Part shown: piece by piece, positions 16,501 to 25,560 of the stretch | Layout: each line of letters starts with the position of its first letter | Position numbering within the stretch: the first letter of the stretch is position 1 | DNA from: an uncultured Acetobacteraceae bacterium | Lineage (GTDB): Bacteria > Pseudomonadota > Alphaproteobacteria > Acetobacterales > Acetobacteraceae | NCBI GenBank assembly: GCA_937873095.1 | Contig: CALMVI010000118.1 | Location: 1 to 45,684, forward strand | Direction of reading: 5' to 3' | DNA length: 45,684 nucleotides | Translations under genes and position numbers: made by a program | The notes under the pieces: model-generated | The model's input: only the letters and a program-made list of their open reading frames with translations | Database searches by the model: none | What the model was told of the DNA's origin: nothing

Positions 16501-17006
16501 TGCCGGTGCAGTTCCATGGCGATGCGGCCGGCGAAAGCGTCCCGCATCTGTGCCACCAGGCTGGACGCGTCGGCTTCGCGCCCTTCGCCGAGGAGGCGCG
16601 CGATCGGCCCGCGCGTGCCGCCGGTCAGCAGCAGCAGCCCCGCCGACTGGGCGGCCACCGTGTCGAACGCAAGTTCGGGAGAAGCGGGGTCCGACGTCAG
16701 AAAACCCGCCGAAGACAGCCGCTGGAGGTTGGCCAGGCCCTCAGCAGTCTGCGCCAGCAGCACGACCGGGTCGCCGGGCCCCCCCGCCCGCTGCAGCGTG
16801 ATCTGGCACCCGATGATCGGCTGCACGCCGCGAGCCGAGCAGTATTGCGAAAACTCGAGCGCGCCGAACAGGTTGCCGGTATCGGTGATGGCGACCGCAG
16901 GCATGCCGGCCTCGCGGGCGAGGGCGGCGATCCTGTCCGTCCTGATCGCGCCCTCGCTGAGCGAATACGCCGAATGGACTCGGAGGTGGACGAAACCTGC
17001 GTGCAT
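13590..17006 (-). CDS. dnaE: DNA polymerase III subunit alpha
   Basis: The 1138-residue catalytic subunit of the replicative polymerase. An N-terminal PHP domain starts with VHLRVHSAYSLSEG (6-19). The palm has GRGSGAG (354-360) and PDFDIDF (393-399), where Asp396 and Asp398 match the metal-binding aspartates. The fingers, tandem HhH and OB-fold regions follow (VRLAGCVAGVKERTTKSGSR in the OB fold). Length and motifs fit DnaE1. It is the last gene of the proS-lolC-lolD-dnaE unit, 31 bases after lolD. The ATG at 17006 begins at the usual N terminus; a further ATG at 17048 would overlap lolD. No strong ribosome binding site precedes 17006, so coupling to lolD is possible. Confidence 0.97.
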   Translation of the reverse strand: MHAGFVHLRVHSAYSLSEGAIRTDRIAALAREAGMPAVAITDTGNLFGALEFSQYCSARGVQPIIGCQITLQRAGGPGDPVVLLAQTAEGLANLQRLSSAGFLTSDPASPELAFDTVAAQSAGLLLLTGGTRGPIARLLGEGREADASSLVAQMRDAFAGRIAMELHRHGTDLERAVEPAMISLADQHGLPLVATNECFFATQAMHEAHDALLCIAQGRLLSEADRRRVTPQHYFKSAAEMRALFADLPEACDNTLALARTCVVTAETRKPLLPVCPKVRAGATEEETLRAMAREGLARRMAAAAADAARQARYAERLDYELDVIAKMGFAGYFLIVADFIQWAKSQGIPVGPGRGSGAGSVAAWALTITDLDPLQYDLLFERFLNPERVSMPDFDIDFCQNRRDEVIDYVRREYGADRVAQIITFGKLQARAAVRDVGRVLGMPYGQVNRVAELIPNNPAKPVTLSEAVDGERRLQELRDGDEAIGRLLEIALQVEGLYRHASTHAAGLVIGDRTLTDLIPMYRDPREGTLVTQYNLKWVEQAGLVKFDFLGLTTLTILQRAIEYLRQLQVEVDLQSLPLDDAATYAMLARGDAGGVFQFESAGMRDVLRQMRPDRLEDLIAAVALYRPGPMANIPDYCRRKHGEPWAPPHEELRDILGETYGIMVYQEQVMQIAQRMGGYSLGAADLLRRAMGKKIRSEMDAQKQVFTDGAMARGIPLAKAVEVFDLMARFADYGFNKSHAAAYALVSYQTAWMKANHPVPFLAACMSLAMGNTDKLSALRTEAERMGIRVLPPAINASGADFRVERQADGSLAIRYALAAIKKIGFAAMQSLERARGGKAFADVSDFAARVDPSQISKMQLENLARAGAFDALDPNRARLFAGAETILRRAQSRAEEAASGQIGLFGEAGKTETLRLPELADWPDMERLGYEAEAIGFHLTAHPLDGFASLLRRLGAVQTNAVQTRAEAGGGRVRLAGCVAGVKERTTKSGSRMAWITLSDAAGSCEVTLFSEVLGRARALIVPGAALLVTVDIRVEGEALRITAQDVVALDQAALDAGAGMRIWLKRTEALPHIKSLLDREGRGRGRVSLMPVLQSAGPDGPEVEVALPGGFAVTARLRQALKLIPGVERVDEV

Positions 17007-17037
17007 GCCGGATGCTACGACAGGCGCCCATGCCGCG

Positions 17038-17715
17038 CTACCCGGCAACCACCTTTCCGTCGCGCAACGTGACGACGCGATCCATGCGTGCCGCGAGCTC
17101 GGTATTGTGGGTGGCGATCAGGCAGGCGACCTGCTGCTCCCTTACGATGGCGAGCAACTCGTCAAACACCACGCCTGAGGTGGCGGCATCGAGGTTGCCT
17201 GTGGGTTCATCGGCCAGGATCACCGTCGGGCGGTTTGCCAGCGCGCGCGCGATCGCCACGCGCTGCTGTTCACCGCCGGAGAGCTTGCCGGGAAGCTGCG
17301 GCAGCCGCGCGCCCAGGCCGAACGTCTCGAGGAGCGCTGTTGCACGCTGGCGCGCGGAGCGCCTGCCGACACCCGCGATCAGCTGCGGCAGCACGACGTT
17401 TTCCAGCGCCGAAAACTCGGCCAGCAGATGATGGAACTGGTAGACGAACCCGATCTTGTTCCGCCGGACCGCAGTCCGTTCGACGTCCGACAGGTTGCCC
17501 GCATCCAGCCCATCGACGAAGACTTCGCCCGAGTCCGGACGCTCGAGCAAGCCCGCGAGATGCAGCAGCGTCGACTTGCCTGTGCCCGAAGGGGCGACCA
17601 AGGCGACGATCTCTCCGCGCCGCAACACGAGGTCGGCGCCGCGCAGCACGGGAAGGTCGCCGGCGGGGCTTTTATACACCCGGCCTGCCGCTCGCAGCTC
17701 CAGCGGCTCACTCAT
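17038..17715 (-). CDS. lolD: Lipoprotein-releasing system ATP-binding protein
   Basis: This 225-residue ABC ATPase has Walker [10 protein letters not shown] (41-49), Q-loop VYQFHHLL, signature [15 protein letters not shown], Walker [13 protein letters not shown] and a switch His in [18 protein letters not shown] is typical of LolD. It powers extraction of lipoproteins from the inner membrane and hand-over to LolA. The gene overlaps the end of lolC by 8 bases, indicating translational coupling with its membrane partner. Confidence 0.96.
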   Translation of the reverse strand: MSEPLELRAAGRVYKSPAGDLPVLRGADLVLRRGEIVALVAPSGTGKSTLLHLAGLLERPDSGEVFVDGLDAGNLSDVERTAVRRNKIGFVYQFHHLLAEFSALENVVLPQLIAGVGRRSARQRATALLETFGLGARLPQLPGKLSGGEQQRVAIARALANRPTVILADEPTGNLDAATSGVVFDELLAIVREQQVACLIATHNTELAARMDRVVTLRDGKVVAG

Positions 17716-18958
17716 GCCGCAGCGCCTCGACCGGGTCTGTCTTGGCGGCGCGCCAGCTCGGGTACAGAGTGGCCAGCAGCGACAGCGCCAGCGCCATCAG
17801 CACGACTTGCGTCACCGTCATCGCATCGAGCTTGGCCGGAAGATGCTCAAGATAATACACCGTCGGGTCGAACAGGGTGGTTCCGGTCAGGCTTTGCAGC
17901 GCCAGCCGCAGCCGCTCGATGTTGAGGCAGAATACGACGCCCAGAACGGTGCCCAACATCGTTCCTGTCACACCCACCGACGCGCCGCACATCAGGAAAA
18001 TCCGCATGATTGCGCCGCGTCCGGCCCCCAACGTGCGCAGCACGGCGATGTCGCGGGTCTTGTCCTTGACCATCATGATCAGCGAGGACACGACGTTGAA
18101 CGCGGCCACGACGATGATCAGCGTCAGTATCAGGAACATGACGTTCTGTTCGACCTGCACGGCGGCAAAGAAACTGTCGTTGCTCTGCGTCCAGTCGATC
18201 ACTCGCACCGGCTGTTCGCGCAGTGCGTCCCGTATCGCGCGGCTCACGACGGAGACGTGCTGCGGATCGCGGACCATCACCTCGATCTGAGTCACCGTTC
18301 CCGGCTTCTGAAAGTAGATCTGCGCAGCCTGCAGCGGCAGGAAGGTGAACGTGCTGTCGTACTCGTTCATCCCCGCCTGGAAAATGGCGACGACGCGGTA
18401 GGCGCGCACGCGCGGAACGGTTCCGAACGCGGTGACGGCACCGTCAGGAGAGACCAGGGTTATCTTGCTGCCGACATCGAGGCCGAAGCGGTCCGCCAGG
18501 GTGAGTCCGATGGCGATGGCATCGTCACCCTGGAAGTCATCGAGCGATCCGGACCGTATGTTGCCGGCAATTGATGGCAGGCTGCGCAGGTCGGCGGGTG
18601 CGATGCCGCGCACGATGCCGCCAGAGTTCTGCGAACGCCCGGTCAACAGAACCTGGCCTTCCACCACCGGCACAGCCGAGGTGACACCCGGAACCCGCCT
18701 GATCCGCGCTGCCAGTTCGTCGAACTGCCCGATCCCGGCGGAGTTGGCGGAATACACCCCGAGATGCCCGTTCAAGCCGAGTATCCGGGACAGGAGGTCG
18801 TCCTTGAAGCCGCTCATCACCGACATGACGATGATCAGGGTGGCGACGCCGAGCGCGATACCGACGAGCGAGAAGATGGCGATCACCGAGACGAAACGCT
18901 CGCCCCGCCGCGCGCGCAGGTAGCGTCCGGCGACGGCACGCTCGAACGGGCCGAACAT
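17708..18958 (-). CDS. lolC: Lipoprotein-releasing ABC transporter permease, LolC/E family
   Basis: The 416-residue inner-membrane permease has four membrane segments: one near residues 22-48, then a large periplasmic domain, then three near the C terminus. Family marks include the N-terminal [19 protein letters not shown] and [16 protein letters not shown], and C-terminal [10 protein letters not shown] and [18 protein letters not shown]. With LolD it forms the complex that releases lipoproteins to LolA; alphaproteobacteria usually have one such permease acting as a homodimer (LolF-like). It starts 2 bases after the proS stop and overlaps lolD by 8 bases. Confidence 0.95.
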   Translation of the reverse strand: MFGPFERAVAGRYLRARRGERFVSVIAIFSLVGIALGVATLIIVMSVMSGFKDDLLSRILGLNGHLGVYSANSAGIGQFDELAARIRRVPGVTSAVPVVEGQVLLTGRSQNSGGIVRGIAPADLRSLPSIAGNIRSGSLDDFQGDDAIAIGLTLADRFGLDVGSKITLVSPDGAVTAFGTVPRVRAYRVVAIFQAGMNEYDSTFTFLPLQAAQIYFQKPGTVTQIEVMVRDPQHVSVVSRAIRDALREQPVRVIDWTQSNDSFFAAVQVEQNVMFLILTLIIVVAAFNVVSSLIMMVKDKTRDIAVLRTLGAGRGAIMRIFLMCGASVGVTGTMLGTVLGVVFCLNIERLRLALQSLTGTTLFDPTVYYLEHLPAKLDAMTVTQVVLMALALSLLATLYPSWRAAKTDPVEALRHE

Positions 18959-18960
18959 GG

Positions 18961-20271
18961 TCAGAACACCTTTGCGAGCGCGTCGTGCACCGACAGTTCA
19001 GCGCGCTCCCCGGTGGCGCGGCGTTTCACCTCCACCCGGCCGGCAGCGGCCCCGCGCGGACCGACGATGATCTGCCACGGCAGGCCCAGCAGGTCGGCAT
19101 CGGCGAACTTGGCGCCGGCACGCTCGTCGCGGTCATCGAGCAGCATCGCCCCGGGATGGCGACCGTACACATCCTCGCACACTGCATCGCAGGCGGCATC
19201 ACCGGCACGCAGGTTCAGCAGGGCGGCGCGGAAAGGCGCCACGCTCTCCGGCCAGATGATCCCGGCATCGTCGTGGCTCGCCTCTATGATTGCGCCCACG
19301 AGCCGGGACACGCCGATGCCGTAGCTGCCCATCTCCGGAACGATCGGCCGACCGCCTGGCCCGGCCACGGAAAACCCCATGGGTTTGCTGTATTTCTGGC
19401 CGAAGTAGAAGATCTGTCCTACCTCGATGCCCCGCCCCTCCCGCCTGCTGGCCTGCGCTACCGTGGCCCAGCGCGCTTGATCGTGCTTTTCCTCGGTGGC
19501 CGCATAGTACGTGTTGATCAGGTCGTGGAAGTTCGCGAGGTCGGCCGGCGAGTCGTAGGCGTACGACGATCGAAGGTAGTCAAGTTGCTCCAGCGCTGCG
19601 TCGTAGAAGACCTGGCTTTCGCCGGTTGGCGCCAAGATGATGAACTCGTGACTGAGATCACCGCCGATCGGGCCGGTATCGGCCAGCATGGGAATCGCGC
19701 GTATGCCCAGACGCTGAAAGATGCGCATGTAGGCCAGCATCATGCGGCGATAGCTGTTGACCGCACCAGCATAATCCAGGTCGAAGCTGTAGGCGTCCTT
19801 CATCAGAAACTCGCGCCCGCGCATGACGCCGAAGCGCGGCCGCATCTCGTCGCGAAACTTCCACTGGATATGATAGAGCGTCTGGGGCAGTTCCCGGTAT
19901 GACTGGATGGACTGGCGGGCCAGATCGGTGATCATCTCCTCGTTCGTCGGCCCGTATACGAGGTCGCGTTCGTGACGGTCGCGGATACGAAGCATTTCCG
20001 GACCGTAAGCGTCGTAACGTCCGCTCTCGCGCCACAAATCGGCTGTCTGCAGAGTCGGCATCAGCATTTCCTGTGCGCCGGCTGCGTTCTGCTCGGCGCG
20101 CACGATGGCGGAGATGGCGTTCAACACCCGCAGGCCCAGCGGCAGCCACGCGTAGATGCCCGATGCCGTCTGCCTAACCAACCCGGCCCGAAGCATGAGG
20201 CGATGCGACGATATCTGCGCCTCAGCAGGCGTTTGCTTCAGCGTCGGCACGAGACTGCGGGAGAGGCGCAT
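18961..20271 (-). CDS. proS: Prolyl-tRNA synthetase, short alphaproteobacterial form
   Basis: The 436-residue class II aminoacyl-tRNA synthetase charges tRNA-Pro. Motif 2 is visible as [21 protein letters not shown] and motif 3 as [10 protein letters not shown], and a C-terminal anticodon-binding domain contains [11 protein letters not shown]. The protein is about 130 residues shorter than the E. coli enzyme because the editing insertion between motifs 2 and 3 is missing, as is normal in alphaproteobacteria; a separate trans-editing protein is then expected elsewhere. The ATG at 20271 begins [15 protein letters not shown], the usual N terminus; the frame beyond has no similarity. It leads the proS-lolC-lolD-dnaE unit. 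Confidence 0.96.
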   Translation of the reverse strand: MRLSRSLVPTLKQTPAEAQISSHRLMLRAGLVRQTASGIYAWLPLGLRVLNAISAIVRAEQNAAGAQEMLMPTLQTADLWRESGRYDAYGPEMLRIRDRHERDLVYGPTNEEMITDLARQSIQSYRELPQTLYHIQWKFRDEMRPRFGVMRGREFLMKDAYSFDLDYAGAVNSYRRMMLAYMRIFQRLGIRAIPMLADTGPIGGDLSHEFIILAPTGESQVFYDAALEQLDYLRSSYAYDSPADLANFHDLINTYYAATEEKHDQARWATVAQASRREGRGIEVGQIFYFGQKYSKPMGFSVAGPGGRPIVPEMGSYGIGVSRLVGAIIEASHDDAGIIWPESVAPFRAALLNLRAGDAACDAVCEDVYGRHPGAMLLDDRDERAGAKFADADLLGLPWQIIVGPRGAAAGRVEVKRRATGERAELSVHDALAKVF

Positions 20272-20475
20272 GATTGTCCTGGAACGTCGATTCCACGAGA
20301 CTACAGGGCACAGCCGCGCTATGCCAGCGTGGGTGGGTGGGCCGGCAGCCGTCGCGCTATACTGTCTTGCCTGCCGCGTCATGCTGCGCCGCAACAAGAA
20401 CGGCCACAACAAATCTGGATTTTATTTGGGGTGGATTGCTATTAACTAATGACTGCCGCGTTCCAGCCTGCTACC

Positions 20476-20511
20476 AAAAAGAAAGGCCCTGCAACCGGCG
20501 GCGGCAGGGCC
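20476..20511 (-). terminator. Intrinsic terminator of the nuo-birA-coaX-RNase J-DUF1467 unit
   Basis: On the minus strand the stem GGCCCTGC (20511-20504) pairs perfectly with GCAGGGCC (20492-20485) around an 11-base loop. It is followed directly by TTTCTTTTT (20484-20476). This is a standard rho-independent terminator, about 170 bases after the DUF1467 stop. Confidence 0.85.
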
Positions 20512-20538
20512 AAGTTTAGGGAGGAAACGCCAGTCACA

Positions 20539-20569
20539 CGGCAGGAGGAGGAAAATCCTCGTCCTGCCG
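20539..20569. repeat. Long hairpin downstream of the DUF1467 gene
   Basis: Arms CGGCAGGAGGAGGA (20539-20552) and TCCTCGTCCTGCCG (20556-20569) pair at 13 of 14 positions with a 3-base loop AAA. It lies between the DUF1467 stop and the intrinsic terminator. Without a T-tract it may be an mRNA 3'-end stabiliser or part of a tandem termination region. Confidence 0.6.
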
Positions 20570-20679
20570 GTGATCTTTGAGCGGCCGAGGCTGGCCGTCC
20601 ACTGAAATCTTCCCCGCGGGACCGGTTTATTCGGCGCCTCGGCCGCAAGCTGCCCGATAATCGGGCAAATAGCGCGGCA

Positions 20680-20946
20680 TCATGTGTAATCCTTGGGCAT
20701 CGCCAGGATGCCGTGTCGGAAGCTGAGCCAATCGCTTTCGATCAAACCGACGATCAGCATCCAGATCACCGCCGATATGACCGTTGTCAGCAGCAGCTTG
20801 CGCCTCAGCCCTGGCCGGTCCGGAACGCCGCGCCATCCCGTTGCCGCATCGGCGTCGGCGACAGGCCGGGTGCCGGTCGGCAACACGGCAAACAGCACCG
20901 TCCACCAGATAAGGGCGAAGAGCACCGCTGCCGTTACAGGTTCCAC
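20680..20946 (-). CDS. DUF1467 family membrane protein
   Basis: The 88-residue protein has two membrane segments (about 5-23 and 52-70). The IWWTVLFAVLPTG stretch and the RPGLRRKLLLTTVISAVIW stretch fit DUF1467, a small family conserved in alphaproteobacteria next to proS. Function is unknown. It is the last gene of the long minus-strand unit, 21 bases after the RNase J stop. Conserved placement beside RNase J and proS is family knowledge and supports the call. Confidence 0.9.
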   Translation of the reverse strand: MEPVTAAVLFALIWWTVLFAVLPTGTRPVADADAATGWRGVPDRPGLRRKLLLTTVISAVIWMLIVGLIESDWLSFRHGILAMPKDYT

Positions 20947-20967
20947 CGTGCAGCCCCGGGCCCGGCC

Positions 20968-22614
20968 TCAGACCCGAAGCAGGTGAACGTCGACCATCGG
21001 CTTCTTGCCCAGTTTCCGGCCGACGATCTTGCGCAATGCAGCGCGGGCCGCATCCTGCAGCGCGCTGTCGTCGCGGCGAAGCGGAGCCGGAAGGTCGGCG
21101 ATGGCCGCGCCGAAATCGCGGCTCAGCCGCTCGGTTTCCGGGTCCTCGGGCTCGAACAAGCCAGGTGCCGTGACCCGCGCACGACCCATCACGCGTCCGG
21201 TTGCGTCGACCGCCAGGCTGCCGACGACCACGCCGTTGAACAGCATCCTGCGGCGTGCGGCCATGACGCCGCCCTGCAAGGGAACGACGCGGTTGCCGTC
21301 CAGCGCCAGCCGTCCGACAGGCGCCGAATCGTTCACCTGCGGACGTCCCGGATACAAGCTGAGGATGTCGCCGTTTTCGAGCGTCAGCGGTGTCACGCCC
21401 AGTTCCTGGGCAAGAGCTGCATGCGACGTCAGGTGACGCCACTCGCCGTGGACCGGCACGGCATAGCGCGGACGCACGAGGCGGTAGAGTTTGCGTAGCT
21501 CGTCACGTGCGGGATGGCCGCTCACGTGGACCATGTGGTCGTTGTCGGTCATGACGCGAACGCCACGGCGGACCAGGTTGTCCTGCACCGCTCCGATCGC
21601 CTTCTCGTTGCCCGGGATCATGCGGCTTGAAAAGATCACTGTGTCGCCTTCGCCCAACGCTATGTTGGGATGCGTATCTGCAGCCACGCGCGCCAGTGCG
21701 CTGCGTTCCTCGCCCTGGCTACCAGTAATCAGGATGAGCAGGTTGTCGTCGGGAACATCGTTGGCCGCGTCCTCGGAGAGGAATTGCGGGATGGTGCTGA
21801 GATAGCCCGTCTCGCGCGCAGCAGTTTCCAGGTTTCGTAACGAACGGCCGACCAGCGCCACCGAGCGGCCGGCATCCCGCGCTGCGACAGCAATGCTTTC
21901 CACCCGTGCCACGTTGCTGGCGAAACACGTGATGGCGATGCGGCCGTTGATGGACTTGATCAGAGCGGCGAGCGAGCGGCGCACATCGCCCTCGGACCCG
22001 GAATGACCCTCCACCAGCGCGTTGGTGCTGTCGCACACCATCGCCAGCACGCCCTCATCGCCGAGCGCGGAGAACGCCGCCTCGTCAGTCGGGGGTCCGA
22101 CAAGCGGGTTGGCATCCAGCTTCCAGTCGCCTGTGTGCACGATCGTGCCGTACGGCGTGCGTATGGCCAGACCCTGAGCCTCTGGCGTCGAGTGCGCCAC
22201 GCGCAGAAACTGCAGCTTGAACGGGCCGAGCTCGAAGGAGCCCCCAGGCGGAATGACGTGCAGCCTGACGTCGGCCACCAGGTGCGCCTCGGTCAACTTG
22301 CGGCGCAGCACGGCCGCGGTGAACGGCGTTGCGTAAACCGGGCAGCGCAGTTGCCGCCAAAGATGCGCCACCGCACCAACATGGTCCTCATGCGCATGGG
22401 TGATGACCAGGCCCAGCAGCTTGTCTCGGCGCTCCGCGATGAAGGCCGGGTCAGGCATGATCACGTCGGCCTCGGGCAGCTCGTTGCCGCCGAAGCCGAT
22501 GCCGCAATCGACAGCCAGCCAGTGGCCGTCGCAACGGTAGAGGTTGAGGTTCATGCCAATCTCGCCTGTCCCGCCTAACGGCAGGAAAGCCAAGTCTCCT
22601 GTGTGTGCGTCCAT
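20968..22614 (-). CDS. rnj: Ribonuclease J
   Basis: The 548-residue protein is a metallo-beta-lactamase/beta-CASP nuclease. The metal motif is H-A-H-E-D-H (His73, His75, Asp77, His78 in ITHAHEDHVGA). Further motifs are VAHSTPEAQG, HTGDWKLD, CDSTNA, ITGSQGEERSAL, SSRMIPGNE and VHVSGHPARDEL, and the C terminus has a short domain. RNase J degrades and processes RNA with 5'-3' exonuclease and endonuclease activity and matures rRNA in alphaproteobacteria. In most relatives the motif reads H-G-H-E-D-H; Ala74 is a small deviation next to the ligands. The ATG at 22614 shares one base with the coaX stop (TGATG). The TTG just before it (22615-22617) is a less likely start. Confidence 0.95.
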   Translation of the reverse strand: MDAHTGDLAFLPLGGTGEIGMNLNLYRCDGHWLAVDCGIGFGGNELPEADVIMPDPAFIAERRDKLLGLVITHAHEDHVGAVAHLWRQLRCPVYATPFTAAVLRRKLTEAHLVADVRLHVIPPGGSFELGPFKLQFLRVAHSTPEAQGLAIRTPYGTIVHTGDWKLDANPLVGPPTDEAAFSALGDEGVLAMVCDSTNALVEGHSGSEGDVRRSLAALIKSINGRIAITCFASNVARVESIAVAARDAGRSVALVGRSLRNLETAARETGYLSTIPQFLSEDAANDVPDDNLLILITGSQGEERSALARVAADTHPNIALGEGDTVIFSSRMIPGNEKAIGAVQDNLVRRGVRVMTDNDHMVHVSGHPARDELRKLYRLVRPRYAVPVHGEWRHLTSHAALAQELGVTPLTLENGDILSLYPGRPQVNDSAPVGRLALDGNRVVPLQGGVMAARRRMLFNGVVVGSLAVDATGRVMGRARVTAPGLFEPEDPETERLSRDFGAAIADLPAPLRRDDSALQDAARAALRKIVGRKLGKKPMVDVHLLRV

Positions 22615-23423
22615 CAATCGCCTTCGATAGTTCTTGTTCTGTCTCTCGGTAATCTGGGTGCCGGGTTGCGCTCCGCCAACAAGCGAAGTCCGTCCAAGGT
22701 CAGATCCGGGTCGATCCGGTCGAATATCTCAGTGCCTTCGGAGAACAGGGGCGCCAGGCCGCCAGTGCCGACGATCTTGGCGGGCGCCTCTATCTCCCGG
22801 CGAATTCGTGTAACCAGGCCTTCTATCAGCCCGACATATCCCCAGTATACGCCCGATTGCATGGCGGAAACAGTCCCGGTGCCGATAACCGCCTGCGGCC
22901 GGCCGATACCGATGCGCGGCAGTCGTGCGGCGGCCTGGTGCAGCGCTTCAATGGACAGGTTTATGCCGGGCGCGATGGCGCCTCCCAAATACGCGCCGTC
23001 CACCGCCACGACATCGAACGTGGTTGCCGTGCCGAAATCGATGACGATCAGGGCCGTGTTGAAATGACGGTAGGCAGCCAACGCGTTCAACAGCCGATCC
23101 GCACCGACATCCTCCGGGTTGTCCACCTTGATCTCGAAACCCCAGTCAAGCGACGCACGGGCCACCAGCGGCTCGACCATGAACCATTCGCGACACAACC
23201 GGCGAAGATGATAAAGCGCCGCCGGAACCACGGTGCCGATGACCGCGGCGCTGACCAGGTCGGGAGTCAACCGACTATGCGTCAGCAGCGTCATCAGCCA
23301 GACCGCATATTCGTCCGAAGTGCGTTGCGGCTCGGTCGCTATGCGCCAGATACCCGCCCAGCGCCTGCCGTCATGAACGGCGAACACGACGTTTGTGTTG
23401 CCTGCGTCTACAACGAGAAGCAT
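22614..23423 (-). CDS. coaX: Type III pantothenate kinase
   Basis: The 269-residue enzyme phosphorylates pantothenate, the first step of CoA synthesis. Motifs are [12 protein letters not shown] (4-15, phosphate binding), [17 protein letters not shown] (substrate site), [13 protein letters not shown] (catalytic Asp region) and [11 protein letters not shown]. Type III enzymes are not feedback-inhibited by CoA and need a monovalent cation. The ATG at 23423 gives the normal N terminus and overlaps birA by 16 bases; it overlaps the RNase J start by one base. The frame is open upstream to 23696 but that is birA in another frame. Confidence 0.96.
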   Translation of the reverse strand: MLLVVDAGNTNVVFAVHDGRRWAGIWRIATEPQRTSDEYAVWLMTLLTHSRLTPDLVSAAVIGTVVPAALYHLRRLCREWFMVEPLVARASLDWGFEIKVDNPEDVGADRLLNALAAYRHFNTALIVIDFGTATTFDVVAVDGAYLGGAIAPGINLSIEALHQAAARLPRIGIGRPQAVIGTGTVSAMQSGVYWGYVGLIEGLVTRIRREIEAPAKIVGTGGLAPLFSEGTEIFDRIDPDLTLDGLRLLAERNPAPRLPRDRTRTIEGD

Positions 23424-24142
23424 GGCGTTAAAGGCTGCGGCGTGATGGGGGCGAGAAACACATCGGCGCTGCTGATCGGCGCGTCCGCCCCTTCCAACAG
23501 AAGTTCGCCGCGGGGCGACAGTCCTGCAAAGCTGCCGGAAATACGCCGATGCGGCGTGATGACGTCGATCGCGGTGCCGCGCGGATGCGCCCGGGCCAGC
23601 CATGCCGAGCGGACATCGGCTGCACACCACCGGTCGAAACTGCGCATGAAGGCGTGCGCCACGTCTTCTGCGGCCGGGCAGGGCGGCGGCAGGCACGCGG
23701 CTGTCGATCCATGCAATGTCGGGGCCCGCACGAGATTCGCACCGACGCCGATGACGACCCAGTCCAGCGTTCCGTCGCTGCGCAGGCCGCTATCGATGAG
23801 CACACCACCCAGCTTGCGGCCGCACAGGAGCAGATCGTTCGGCCATTTGAGCATGAGGTCGGACGTGTAGCCCGCCAACGCTTCATAAAGGGCCACGCCA
23901 GCGTGCAACGCCCAGCGCCCCGGATCAGGCGGGCCAGACGCCCTGAGCAGAACCGATAAATTCAGGTTGCCCTCGGGTGCCACCCAGGTTCGACCACGGC
24001 TGCCGCGCCCGGCCGTTTGCAGATCTGCGATGATGGCGAGCCGGTCCGGCCCGCCTTGCTGGGCGACGATGATTGCTGCCGTCTGTGTCGACTCCAGTGC
24101 TGCGTAGCATTGTAACCGCCAGCGCGTGCCTCCCTGTGTCAC
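23408..24142 (-). CDS. birA: Biotin--[acetyl-CoA-carboxylase] ligase
   Basis: The 244-residue monofunctional ligase attaches biotin to carboxylase carrier proteins through biotinyl-AMP. GRGSRGRTW (45-53) is the adenylate-binding loop, and KWPNDLL (99-105) and KLGGVLI (110-116) form the biotin/ATP site. There is no N-terminal helix-turn-helix, so it is not the BirA-type repressor. The GTG at 24142 overlaps the nuoN stop (GTGA). It is followed by coaX with a 16-base overlap. Its position after complex I genes is common in alphaproteobacteria and does not imply a shared function. Confidence 0.94.
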   Translation of the reverse strand: MTQGGTRWRLQCYAALESTQTAAIIVAQQGGPDRLAIIADLQTAGRGSRGRTWVAPEGNLNLSVLLRASGPPDPGRWALHAGVALYEALAGYTSDLMLKWPNDLLLCGRKLGGVLIDSGLRSDGTLDWVVIGVGANLVRAPTLHGSTAACLPPPCPAAEDVAHAFMRSFDRWCAADVRSAWLARAHPRGTAIDVITPHRRISGSFAGLSPRGELLLEGADAPISSADVFLAPITPQPLTPCFSL

Positions 24143-25560
24143 CCGAACAAAGCTCTTGCAGCCTGATTGGCCGCGCCGAGGAACGGCGCCGGATACACGA
24201 AGAAGATCAGGGTGAACGCGCCTGTCGCCAAAGCGACGACCGACAGCGACCGTGACCGCACATCGAACGGTGCGACCGACGCATCAAAGAACATGACCTT
24301 GATAACGCGCAGGTAGTAGAAGCAACTGACGACGCTGGTCAGCACGCCGATGATGGCGAGCGTCCACATTCCTGCATCGACCGCAGCCTGAAACACCAGC
24401 AGCTTGCCGAAGAACCCAGCCAGCGGCGGCACGCCCGCCATGCTGAACATGAAGATCGCCAGCAGCGTCGCCAGCGTCAGGTCATTCCGTGCCAGTCCGG
24501 AAAGGTCGGCGATCTTGTCGACGGCCAAGCCGCGCCGACGCATCGCCACGATGCAGGAGAAACTGCCCGCCGACATGACGACGTAGGTGAGAAGATAGAC
24601 AAGAACCCCGCGCACACCGGTCTGTGTGCCCGCAGCCAGCCCCACCAGCGCGTAACCCATGTGGCCAATCGAGGAATAGGCCATCAGCCGCTTGATGTTG
24701 GTCTGCGCTATAGCAGCGAAACTCCCCAACAGCATCGACGCGATCGAGATGAGCACGATGATCGGCTGCCACTGCGCAGTCACATGGCCGAACGGCCCGA
24801 ACATGACGCGGAGCAACACGACGAAAGGTGCGACCTTCGGCGCCGTGCTCATGAACGCGGTGACAGAGGTCGGGGCGCCCTCGTACACGTCGGGCGTCCA
24901 CATGTGGAACGGGACTGCAGACAGCTTGAAGGCAAGTCCCGCGATGATGAACGCGATGCCGACTGTCAGCCCTGCGGAAACACCAGCCGGATCCATGACG
25001 GCCTGCGCAATACGCGAGAAGTCCATCGACCCCGAGAAGCCATAGGCCAGCGATATGCCATACAAAAGCAGGCCCGACGCCAGCGCGCTCAAGACGAAAT
25101 ACTTCAGGCCTGCTTCCGCCGACCGTATGTCGTCCCGCGCAAACGCCGCCAGCACGTAGACCGCCAGTGATTGAAGCTCCAGGCCCATATACAACGTCAT
25201 CAGGTTGTTGGCCGAAGACATGACCATCATGCCCACCGCGCTGAGCAACATCAGCACCGGAAACTCGAACCTAGAGATACGCTGACGTGAATTGTAGTCG
25301 AGCGAGAGCACAACGCACAGCACCGTGCCGGCCAGGATCAACAGCTTCGAGTATCTTGAGAACGCATCGCTGACGAACAGACCACCAAAAGCAGTCGCGG
25401 TTGGGGTGTCGATGACCAGGACAGCCGTTATAACGCAGACGGCGACGGCAAGCACAGTGCACAGGATGGTGCTGTCTCTGGTTCGAAGAACCCCGTTCAG
25501 CAGAATGCCAAGAGCGCTGACCGCCAGAACCAGCTCAGGCGCCGCCAGAGCCCAATTCAC
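24139..25560 (-). CDS. nuoN: NADH-quinone oxidoreductase subunit N
   Basis: The 473-residue subunit is one of three antiporter-like proton-pumping proteins in the membrane arm of complex I, with about 14 membrane segments. The lysines and glutamate of the pumping path are suggested by [15 protein letters not shown] (TM5 Glu), [22 protein letters not shown] (TM7-8) and [19 protein letters not shown]. The start is GTG at 25560, overlapping the nuoM stop (GTGA, 25557-25560). The stop overlaps the birA start. The open frame upstream of 25560 lies within nuoM. Confidence 0.97.
   Translation of the reverse strand: MNWALAAPELVLAVSALGILLNGVLRTRDSTILCTVLAVAVCVITAVLVIDTPTATAFGGLFVSDAFSRYSKLLILAGTVLCVVLSLDYNSRQRISRFEFPVLMLLSAVGMMVMSSANNLMTLYMGLELQSLAVYVLAAFARDDIRSAEAGLKYFVLSALASGLLLYGISLAYGFSGSMDFSRIAQAVMDPAGVSAGLTVGIAFIIAGLAFKLSAVPFHMWTPDVYEGAPTSVTAFMSTAPKVAPFVVLLRVMFGPFGHVTAQWQPIIVLISIASMLLGSFAAIAQTNIKRLMAYSSIGHMGYALVGLAAGTQTGVRGVLVYLLTYVVMSAGSFSCIVAMRRRGLAVDKIADLSGLARNDLTLATLLAIFMFSMAGVPPLAGFFGKLLVFQAAVDAGMWTLAIIGVLTSVVSCFYYLRVIKVMFFDASVAPFDVRSRSLSVVALATGAFTLIFFVYPAPFLGAANQAARALFG

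Larger units (their letters stand above)
20272..20679. other. 408-base intergenic region between DUF1467 gene and proS
   Basis: The largest gap in the window. From right to left on the minus strand it holds a 15-base palindrome GCCCGATAATCGGGC (20652-20666), a 31-base hairpin (20539-20569, 13 of 14 pairs, no T-tract), and an intrinsic terminator (20476-20511). After these comes an AT-rich stretch where proS transcription probably begins. TAAAAT (20424-20419) is a possible -10, without a good -35. No convincing gene was seen; a 68-codon frame at 20442-20648 has no ribosome binding site and mixed composition. Confidence 0.6.

Noticed and set aside
14727-17072. 781-codon plus-strand frame opposite dnaE
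   Set aside because: It is the antisense of a well-conserved gene; high GC at third positions keeps the opposite frame open. The product has no recognisable motif.
20442-20648. 68-codon minus-strand frame in the proS upstream gap
   Set aside because: It spans a hairpin and the intrinsic terminator, has no ribosome binding site and no family features.
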